DNA of 7,931 nucleotides, from positions 1-7,931 of the forward strand of contig JAQVKJ010000047.1 of NCBI GenBank assembly GCA_028694715.1, read 5' to 3'. The position numbers and the translations under genes are program-made. Below, piece by piece: positions 1 to 5,152 of the stretch (positions are counted from its first letter, which is position 1; every line of letters starts with the position of its first letter). Source of the DNA: Weeksellaceae bacterium. GTDB taxonomy: Bacteria > Bacteroidota > Bacteroidia > Flavobacteriales > Weeksellaceae. The notes under the pieces were generated by a model. That model did no database searches and was not told where the DNA came from. It saw nothing but the letters and a program-made list of their open reading frames with translations.

Positions 1-563
1 TCTTCTCGGACGCGGTGCGGGTCAAATTTTGTTTTCAAATCTAAGTCAAAGACACCGCCTGAGGAGTTCCAGAGAAAGGCATTCATTCCGCCCCTGAGTT
101 CCTTGACGATTTCATAAGATGTTTTGTCGGTTTCTCGGTGGATAAGTTTGATGAGAATCTGGCCTCTGGAAAGGGTGAGGTCCCTGAGTTGGTCTTCAAA
201 TTTATCAGCCAGAATCTGTTGTCTTTTTTTGATGTATTTTTTTTTCTCCCTTCGGTTGTTGAAGTATTGGGAAGTATCCTCAATGGCGTTGTATTCTTCT
301 ACGGCTACTTTTACATATGGCCATACATCGCGCACCCTTCTTCTGAGCCAGACATAGTATTTTTTTTCCATGTCGGTTTTTAGATTCAGGTGCAGCACTC
401 TGGCGTTACCGAGCATCACAGTGTCAAAAATTTCCAATTCATTTCCGGAAATAGAGTCCATTTCAGCCAGTTCTTCGGCAGTCTCTTGTTGATTCAAAAT
501 ACCGTTTTGTGCTGAACACATGGGATAAATCAAGAGCGAAAACAATACACACCTCCAAATCAT
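1..563 (-). CDS. DUF4294 family secreted protein (3' end beyond window)
   Basis: The reading frame opens with ATG at 563 and stays open to the left edge, giving 187 residues with no stop, so the C-terminus is missing. Residues 1-18 form a short signal peptide (MIWRCVLFSLLIYPMCSAQ) with a likely signal peptidase I cut after CSA. Cys16 lacks a good lipobox, so a lipoprotein is less likely. The mature part has the layout I associate with DUF4294, a Bacteroidota family of unknown function: YYVWLRRRVRDVWPYVKVAVEEYN at about 68-91 (key residues W72, R75-R76, W81, Y83), a basic helix REKKKYIKKRQQ, then LTLSRGQILIKLIHRETDKTSYEIVKELRGG at about 127-157, followed by a Trp-rich tail. It is divergent from the M42 peptidase gene, with a 58-bp gap. 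I infer a periplasmic or envelope location from the signal peptide. The biochemical role is unknown. The family call is from memory of the motif pattern and no search was run. Confidence 0.8.
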   Translation of the reverse strand, partial: MIWRCVLFSLLIYPMCSAQNGILNQQETAEELAEMDSISGNELEIFDTVMLGNARVLHLNLKTDMEKKYYVWLRRRVRDVWPYVKVAVEEYNAIEDTSQYFNNRREKKKYIKKRQQILADKFEDQLRDLTLSRGQILIKLIHRETDKTSYEIVKELRGGMNAFLWNSSGGVFDLDLKTKFDPHRVRE

Positions 564-572
564 ACCGCTGGA

Positions 573-605
573 TTAGCAAAAATTGTTCCCAATTAATTAA
601 TTTTG
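573..605 (+). promoter_or_regulatory. Candidate Bacteroidota promoter for the M42 peptidase gene, in a shared divergent promoter region
   Basis: TAATTTTG at 598-605 matches the Bacteroidota -7 consensus TAnnTTTG exactly. A weak -33 element, TTAG (573-576), lies 21 bp upstream. This would put the transcript start about 10 nt before the ATG at 622. On the opposite strand AATTTTTG (584 to 577) is one mismatch from the same consensus and lies 13 nt before the DUF4294 start, so two promoters probably interleave in this 58-bp gap. No Shine-Dalgarno sequence is obvious for either gene. Confidence 0.4.
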
Positions 606-621
606 TAAAAATTAAGGTCAA

Positions 622-1707
622 ATGCAAAGAACAAATTTTTTTCCACCCAAATCAATTGATTTTCTTGAGGGATATCTCAATACGAGTTCGCCTACAGGTC
701 ATGAAATGGCCGGACAGAAATTGTGGACAAAGTACATTCGTCCATTTGTAGATGAAATCAGGTCTGACAATTACGGAACAGCCTACGGAATTCTCAATCC
801 CGAGGCCAACTACAAAGTGGTGCTCGAGGCACATGCAGACGAAATTTCGTGGTATGTTAATCACATCACAAAAGAAGGGATGATTTATGTGATTCGGAAC
901 GGTGGCTCAGATGCGGTAATTGCACCTTCTAAAAGAGTAAATATTCATACCAAGAAAGGGATTGTCAAAGGTGTCTTTGGATGGCCAGCGATTCATGTGA
1001 GAATTGGTGAAAAAGATGAACTCCCAAAAATTGATACCATTTGGATTGATTGTGGAGCAGATTCAAGAGAAGAAGTTGAAAAACTTGGAGTTCATGTGGG
1101 TTGTGTGGTGACTTATCCCGACGAGTTCATGGTGCTGAACGACAATTATTTTGTGTGTAGGGCTTTGGACAACCGAATTGGGGGGTTTATGATAGCAGAA
1201 GTGGCAAGAATGATTCACAGCAACAAAGACAAAATTGATTTTGGGTTGTATTTTACCAATTCAGTACAGGAAGAAGTTGGTTTGCGCGGTGCCGAGATGA
1301 TCACCAAAACCATTCAGCCTGATGTGGCCATTGTGACTGATGTGACACATGATTCATCTACACCGAGAATGAATAAATTCAAAGAAGGCGACCAGAAGTG
1401 TGGCGACGGACCTGTAATTTATTATGCGCCTGCTGTACACAACAAACTCAGGGAGTTGATTATAAATGCTGCAAAGAAAAATAAAATTCCCTTTCAGCGA
1501 GCAGCCAGCAGTAGTGTGACCGGAACTGATACAGATGCATTTGCATACAGCAACGGAGGCGTCCCTTCAGCACTGGTTTCACTCCCTCTGCGTTATATGC
1601 ATTCCACTGTAGAAATGGTACACAAAAAGGATGTTGAAAATACAATCAAACTGTTGTATGAATCGGTGAAGAAAATCAAAAACAATCAGAATTTTAAATA
1701 TTTTTAA
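622..1707 (+). CDS. M42 family metallo-aminopeptidase (TET/FrvX type)
   Basis: A complete 361-residue protein, the usual length for peptidase family M42: dinuclear-metal, cytosolic aminopeptidases that often form large tetrahedral complexes and trim peptides left by proteases. All metal and catalytic residues expected from the family can be placed: His71 and Asp73 in EAHADEIS, bridging Asp183 in RALDNR, catalytic Glu217 and metal-binding Glu218 in QEEVGLRGAE, Asp240 in VTDVTHD, and His327 in RYMHST. Their spacing closely follows that of archaeal TET enzymes. The stretch from about 75 to 165, between the first two metal ligands, corresponds to the small dimerisation domain inserted in M42 proteins. 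There is no signal peptide, consistent with the cytosol. The ATG at 622 is preceded by AAATTAAGGTCA, which carries a weak AAGG, and by a TAATTTTG promoter element. The gene stands alone, divergent from the DUF4294 gene. Some M42 relatives were once annotated as endoglucanases or deblocking aminopeptidases; substrate preference cannot be read from the sequence. Confidence 0.93.
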   Translation: MQRTNFFPPKSIDFLEGYLNTSSPTGHEMAGQKLWTKYIRPFVDEIRSDNYGTAYGILNPEANYKVVLEAHADEISWYVNHITKEGMIYVIRNGGSDAVIAPSKRVNIHTKKGIVKGVFGWPAIHVRIGEKDELPKIDTIWIDCGADSREEVEKLGVHVGCVVTYPDEFMVLNDNYFVCRALDNRIGGFMIAEVARMIHSNKDKIDFGLYFTNSVQEEVGLRGAEMITKTIQPDVAIVTDVTHDSSTPRMNKFKEGDQKCGDGPVIYYAPAVHNKLRELIINAAKKNKIPFQRAASSSVTGTDTDAFAYSNGGVPSALVSLPLRYMHSTVEMVHKKDVENTIKLLYESVKKIKNNQNFKYF

Positions 1708-1895
1708 TTTAATTCAGTGTAGAATAAAGTAGTTGACTATCAAAGGTAACGAATGACTTAATGAAATTCTAAGTGGTAGTTTTAAACTTGAGCACACACA
1801 CTCTTTGGATTTTTGTAAAGGAAGTGTTTAAAAACATTTATTTGCATTTATTGAACCACGCTATAAATTAGCCGATTACGGGTTTTTTAGCAATT
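1708..1895. other. Convergent intergenic gap with no clear terminator
   Basis: These 188 bp separate the stop of the M42 gene from the stop of the minus-strand lipoprotein gene. I see no classical GC-rich hairpin followed by a T tract on either strand. The only structures are weak: GTTTTAAAC (1779-1787) can pair imperfectly with GTTTAAAAAC (1826-1835, one bulged base), and GCTA/TAGC flanks a 5-nt loop near 1860. No ORF of convincing length is present. Confidence 0.5.
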
Positions 1896-3269
1896 TCAAT
1901 CAACTTCGGGTTCAACCGCCAATTGATAAGCACCGGGAGTAGGAGAATTCGTTCTGGATTGTCCCAACAAGTCAAAAGGCACCATGTTGGCATAAATAGG
2001 TTCTCCGGTTCCTAATACAGGGGAATCTACAAGCAGTCTGACATCATTCTTCCCGAAACCGGGGTTTCTGAACATGGGATCCTGATCAGTGATGTTGGAT
2101 GTATCAATGCCTGGCAATTCACCCGGTGCATCAATTCTAATGACATTGTTTTTGAAGTTGTGGTTAAATGTGCCTCCTTGATTGTCAAAATGAATCGCAT
2201 TCATTGCTCTTCCGTACAAGATACAATTGAAAAAATCGGCTTTGATAAGCGGAGCACCGTCATTGCTCAGAACCAAGCTGTAATTACTGCCAGAACCCTG
2301 TCCGATGTTATGGTAATTGGCAAAAGTAGAATGAATGAACTCATAACTTCCGCCCTCAACCCCCAATGACGCAGTATTGCTGTTGTTGATGACCAGATTC
2401 TTGCCATTGATGACAGTGGAATTTCCGTGTCCGTATAAGCCTACAAATTCATTGTTCAGAATCAAGGTATTTGAAATGTCTAAATTAGAATTTTCCACTT
2501 CCAAACCAATGTTGGCACCCTTTATTATTGCGTGGTCAATGGAAGCGGCAGCATTGTTTTTCAAATGAATTTTCCCCCAAGTATTCGGTAGTGAATCAGA
2601 GCGTTCGTCCATTCGGTCTGTTCGGAATATAACTTTCTGGTTCATTGTTCCAGAAACATTGAGATTACCATTGACAATCAATTCGGCATTGCTGTGGAAA
2701 TAAATTTTTGTTCCTGCACTGATGTTCAGATGTTCAGCATTGACTTTCCCAAAGATGACCCGTGAATATTGATTGTCCCAATTGTCATTTCCGATAGGAA
2801 AATCATCTGATTGTTCAGTATTGTAAAACAGCGCTCTCTCTAAGTAAGACAAAAGTTTTACCTGTTGTACTCCCACTTGGGTTTCAAAATATATTTCGTC
2901 TTCATAGGCCGTATTAACAGGAATTTCACCCGCAGCAATTTCTACAAAAATAAAGATGCTGTCTTTTTTGTGTACGACTATATTTTCAAATGCTGCGCCG
3001 GACAAACCATCTACATTGATTTTAAACAATGACGATTCACCCTTATTAAGATAGATTCTCGGAATCTGAATGTCTTTGTTCTCCCGATTGTGAACGACCA
3101 ATTTGTAGGTTTGTGAACCAGTGTTACTAAAAATGGTATCCAGATGAAGTGTATCGCTCGAAAAACTAAGTTCCTTGGAGGCGATGTCGTAGTCAAAATC
3201 ATCTCTGCAGGATGAGATGCCTATCAGCAGAGCAATCAGACCAAAAACTATCAGATTACGAATTTTCAT
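1896..3269 (-). CDS. Surface lipoprotein with right-handed parallel beta-helix domain
   Basis: A complete 457-residue protein. A type II signal peptide ends at Cys21 (LIALLIGISSC). The residues after it, RDDFDYD, are a basic residue plus acidic pair, the lipoprotein export signal that sends Bacteroidota lipoproteins to the outer face of the outer membrane. Residues 30-145 look like a beta-sandwich region (LSFSSDTLHLDTIF, TYKLVVHNRENKDIQIP). Residues 185-380 carry short repeated beta-strand turns rich in Asn, Gly and Ile/Val (ELIVNGNLNVSG, SIDHAIIKGANIGLEVEN, NLDISNTLILNNEFVGL), typical of pectate-lyase-like right-handed beta-helices. The C-terminus (DPMFRNPGFGKNDVRLLVDSPVLGTG then DLLGQSR and GAYQ) resembles the end of choice-of-anchor Q type beta-helix proteins. 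I see no set of catalytic carboxylates assigning it to a polysaccharide lyase, so binding or a structural role is as likely as enzymatic activity. It has its own promoter and diverges from the glycosyltransferase gene. The start at 3269 gives the signal peptide directly. Confidence 0.82.
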   Translation of the reverse strand: MKIRNLIVFGLIALLIGISSCRDDFDYDIASKELSFSSDTLHLDTIFSNTGSQTYKLVVHNRENKDIQIPRIYLNKGESSLFKINVDGLSGAAFENIVVHKKDSIFIFVEIAAGEIPVNTAYEDEIYFETQVGVQQVKLLSYLERALFYNTEQSDDFPIGNDNWDNQYSRVIFGKVNAEHLNISAGTKIYFHSNAELIVNGNLNVSGTMNQKVIFRTDRMDERSDSLPNTWGKIHLKNNAAASIDHAIIKGANIGLEVENSNLDISNTLILNNEFVGLYGHGNSTVINGKNLVINNSNTASLGVEGGSYEFIHSTFANYHNIGQGSGSNYSLVLSNDGAPLIKADFFNCILYGRAMNAIHFDNQGGTFNHNFKNNVIRIDAPGELPGIDTSNITDQDPMFRNPGFGKNDVRLLVDSPVLGTGEPIYANMVPFDLLGQSRTNSPTPGAYQLAVEPEVD

Positions 3270-3287
3270 TTTGGTTTATTATTCAGG

Positions 3288-3318
3288 CAAAACTAATTAA
3301 TTCTAACCAATGTACAAA
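3288..3318 (-). promoter_or_regulatory. Strong Bacteroidota-type promoter for the beta-helix lipoprotein gene
   Basis: Read on the minus strand, TTTG (3318 to 3315) is followed after exactly 19 bp by TAGTTTTG (3295 to 3288). This is a full match to the primary sigma-factor consensus TTTG-N19-TAnnTTTG of Bacteroidota. The start codon at 3269 lies 18 nt past the -7 box, so the leader would be only about 12 nt. No Shine-Dalgarno sequence precedes the ATG; the context is AAACCAAA, as is common in this phylum. Confidence 0.72.
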
Positions 3319-3323
3319 TAGGA

Positions 3324-3357
3324 TTTATAGAATAATAATAGGTATTGCATAATTTTG
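3324..3357 (+). promoter_or_regulatory. Bacteroidota-type promoter for the glycosyltransferase gene
   Basis: TAATTTTG (3350-3357) matches the -7 consensus TAnnTTTG. A partial -33 element, TTTA (3324-3327), lies 22 bp upstream, inside the tolerated spacing but weaker than the divergent promoter next to it. The predicted start is near 3363, leaving a leader of about 37 nt before the GTG. The two promoters lie back to back without overlapping. Confidence 0.5.
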
Positions 3358-3361
3358 TAGT

Positions 3362-3385
3362 CGATAAAAAGTACTAAGTTTATCG
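3362..3385 (+). repeat. Inverted repeat in the 5' leader of the glycosyltransferase gene
   Basis: CGATAAA (3362-3368) and TTTATCG (3379-3385) form a perfect 7-bp inverted repeat around a 10-nt loop that itself contains the palindrome AGTACT. It begins where the transcript should start and ends 14 nt before the GTG codon. It could be a 5'-end stabilising hairpin or an operator; the sequence alone does not decide. Confidence 0.45.
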
Positions 3386-3399
3386 GCCAAAACCAAACA

Positions 3400-4695
3400 G
3401 TGAATTCAAAAGTAGTATTGATTGTTACTTATTACTGGCCACCTGCTGGCGGGCCAGGCGTGCAGCGTTGGTTGAACTTTGCCCGATGGTTGCCCGAATC
3501 GGGAATTGTTCCGATAATTTACACCCCTGAAAATCCATCATATCCTTTGATTGACGAGACATTAATCTCTCAGGTCCCCGTTGATATGCAAATCCTTAGA
3601 ACCAGAATCAAAGAGCCTTATCGAATTGCTGAATGGTTGAATCCAAAATCAAAAGAATACAAAGCCGGCCTTTTTGAAGAAAATGCAAAGCAATCGCTGT
3701 TGACTCGTTTTCAAGTGTATGTTAGAGGAAATTATTTCATTCCGGATGCAAGGAAATTTTGGGTCAAACCATCGGTAAAATTTTTGTCTGATTATTTGAT
3801 AGAACACAAAATCGATAGATTGATAACCACTGGACCACCGCACAGTATGCATCTGATTGGGCTGGAATTGAAGAAACAAAATCCGAATTTGAAATGGATG
3901 GCAGATTTTCGTGATCCATGGACACAAATCAGCTATCACAAAGCACTGAAATTGACCAAGAATTCGAGGCGCAAACACCAAAATTTAGAAAAAGCCGTAC
4001 TCCAATCTGCTGACTGTATCATTGCCACGAGTTTTACCGATGCCAAAAGTTACAGAAAATTAGGTGCAAGGCGTACTGAGGTCATCACCAATGGTTATGA
4101 AGCCGCTGATTTTGAGTTTCAGAAAATAGTACAAAACGAGAATTTTAGAATCACTTACTCGGGCAATCTTGAAATGGCGCGAAATCCGTTGGTTTTGTGG
4201 CAGGCACTACGGGAACTAACCATAGAAAATCAAGGTTTTAGAAATGAACTTAAATTGAATTTTTATGGAAATATTAGTACTGGAGTTGAAGAGTCTTTGG
4301 TTGAAAATAAACTTGAGGATTTTGTGGTGAAGCATGGCTATGTTTCTCATCAGCAGTCTGTTGAAGGAATTGTGAATGCTGAGCTATTGTTTCTTACAAA
4401 TTTTCAGGATGAAGCTTCGAAAGGGATTATTCCCGGAAAACTTTTTGAATACCTTGCCGCACAAAACCCGATTCTTGCCTTGGGTCCACCAAAGGGAGAT
4501 GTTTCAGAAATCCTTAACCAGACTGGAGCGGGAGAGTATTTTGTTCATTCAGATTTGGAAGGTGTGAAAAATTACATTATTGAAATTTATCATCGATTTA
4601 AATCCGAACAAGGGTCTTTGAAGACAAAAGGTTATGAACAATTCTCGAGAAGTGAGACTACAAAAAAACTGGCAGGAGTTATCAATTCCGTGTAG
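3400..4695 (+). CDS. GT-B fold glycosyltransferase, GT4-like
   Basis: A complete 431-residue protein that would transfer a sugar from a nucleotide-sugar donor to an envelope glycan, lipopolysaccharide or exopolysaccharide precursor at the cytoplasmic face of the inner membrane. The N-terminal Rossmann half opens with VVLIVTYYWPPAGGPGVQRW (residues 5-24), the glycine-rich acceptor-side loop of GT4 enzymes. TTGPPHSMHLIG (143-154) and DFRDPW (169-174) are landmarks of a Bacteroidota subgroup. The second half starts near ITYSGNLEMARNP (251-263) and contains GKLFEYLAA (346-354), where Glu350 is the donor-ribose-binding glutamate of the E-x7-E type motif in variant form. There is no signal peptide or membrane span. 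The start is GTG: an in-frame TAG lies 14 codons upstream with no ATG between, and the next ATG would remove the glycine loop. The gene is monocistronic, with a promoter upstream and a terminator 18 nt past its stop. Donor and acceptor cannot be inferred. Confidence 0.88.
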   Translation: MNSKVVLIVTYYWPPAGGPGVQRWLNFARWLPESGIVPIIYTPENPSYPLIDETLISQVPVDMQILRTRIKEPYRIAEWLNPKSKEYKAGLFEENAKQSLLTRFQVYVRGNYFIPDARKFWVKPSVKFLSDYLIEHKIDRLITTGPPHSMHLIGLELKKQNPNLKWMADFRDPWTQISYHKALKLTKNSRRKHQNLEKAVLQSADCIIATSFTDAKSYRKLGARRTEVITNGYEAADFEFQKIVQNENFRITYSGNLEMARNPLVLWQALRELTIENQGFRNELKLNFYGNISTGVEESLVENKLEDFVVKHGYVSHQQSVEGIVNAELLFLTNFQDEASKGIIPGKLFEYLAAQNPILALGPPKGDVSEILNQTGAGEYFVHSDLEGVKNYIIEIYHRFKSEQGSLKTKGYEQFSRSETTKKLAGVINSV

Positions 4696-4713
4696 TTTAT
4701 AAAAGAATAATGC

Positions 4714-4746
4714 AAAAAAAATGGATGCTTTAGCATCCATTTTCTT
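4714..4746. terminator. Bidirectional intrinsic terminator
   Basis: AAAATGGATGC (4718-4728) pairs perfectly with GCATCCATTTT (4733-4743) around a TTTA loop, an 11-bp stem. It lies 18 nt after the glycosyltransferase stop, so it fits as that gene's terminator. The A8 run at 4714-4721 becomes a U8 tract on the minus strand, while the plus-strand tail is the weaker TTTCTTC. The structure is therefore a better terminator for transcripts arriving on the minus strand, from the kinase operon or from within the gap to the right. Confidence 0.85.
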
Positions 4747-4988
4747 CAGGCTACAATATTATTTGAAATCGGACTTTTTTTATGAATTGATTAGGATTCA
4801 GATGAACTATTGGTCAGGTAGTTAAGTGTTCTATCAAAGAAAAAACCATTTCAAGAATATTTCATTACTCTAATTTTTTCTTCACATATTAGTATCAAAT
4901 CAAACAATCCTATATCTGTGATTTCAACTCCTAACAAAGAGGGACCCTGGGTTTAAGTTTAATATTTTTACAGGTTTGTTAATTGTAG

Positions 4989-5032
4989 CCTAAATTAAAC
5001 AACTGAAAATCAGATTGTTTAATAATTTTAGG
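4989..5032. repeat. Long imperfect hairpin in the gene-free stretch
   Basis: The core pairs ATTAAACAA (4994-5002) with TTGTTTAAT (5015-5023), and continues inward with CTGA (5003-5006) and TCAG (5010-5013) around an AAA loop, with one bulged A at 5014. After a 4-nt bulge (5024-5027), CCTAA (4989-4993) pairs with TTAGG (5028-5032). That makes about 18 base pairs in a 44-nt element. Neither side is followed by a clear U tract, so it is not a standard terminator. It could be a structural part of an RNA or the remnant of a small inverted-repeat element. Confidence 0.6.
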
Positions 5033-5110
5033 TTGGTTTGAATGAGCATCTCTTCTTGTTCGAAAATTAATTACAATGCAAATTTGAAAATATAATTCTG
5101 ATATCTGATG

Positions 5111-5143
5111 CATCTTTGTATAATTGGAGAAAAAAACTGTATA
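5111..5143 (-). promoter_or_regulatory. Putative LytTR-type tandem binding site B, just past the kinase gene
   Basis: TGTATA occurs at 5117-5122 and again at 5138-5143, a 21-bp period. On the minus strand the distal half reads ACAGTTTTT, which fits eight of nine positions of the AgrA/ComE-type half-site [TA][AC][CA]GTTN[AG][TG]. The 33 bp agree at 25 positions with the element at 7415-7447, including the shared core TTGTATA-R-TTGGAGAAA. It begins 10 bp beyond the kinase stop codon. Assignment to the adjacent regulator is inference from spacing and proximity. Confidence 0.4.
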
Positions 5144-5152
5144 GTCTGCATT

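Larger units (their letters stand above)
4747..5152. other. About 400 bp without a recognised gene, convergent gap before the kinase gene
   Basis: This stretch between the terminator and the stop of the histidine kinase gene holds no convincing protein gene. Plus-strand ORFs are below 20 codons. On the minus strand the longest are a 44-codon frame (5113 to 4979) and a 26-codon frame (5151 to 5071). The region is AT-rich and contains the long hairpin at 4989-5032 and the tandem-repeat element at 5111-5143, described separately. Because the terminator at its left end favours minus-strand transcripts, it may be a long 3' UTR of the kinase operon or hold a small RNA. No promoter with both consensus boxes was found. 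Confidence 0.5.

Noticed and set aside
138..383. Overlapping plus-strand ORFs of 77 and 81 codons at the left edge
   Set aside because: They are antisense to the DUF4294 gene, which has a signal peptide and a recognisable family pattern; the plus-strand frames resemble nothing and are rich in Phe from A-rich codons on the other strand.
1788..1804. Short CACACACA run flanked by GAG and CTC
   Set aside because: Eight bases of dinucleotide repeat with a 3-bp inverted flank is too short to count as a microsatellite or a terminator.
4936..4955. GC-rich patch GAGGGACCCTGGGTTT resembling part of a tRNA or a terminator stem
   Set aside because: No acceptor, anticodon or T-arm can be built around it, and ACCC/GGGT has only a one-base loop, so it does not form a stable hairpin.
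4979..5113. A 44-codon minus-strand ORF (starts MHQISELYFQ) in the gene-free stretch
   Set aside because: It runs through the bulged hairpin and starts inside the repeat element, has no promoter or ribosome-binding context, and its composition looks like translated AT-rich non-coding DNA.
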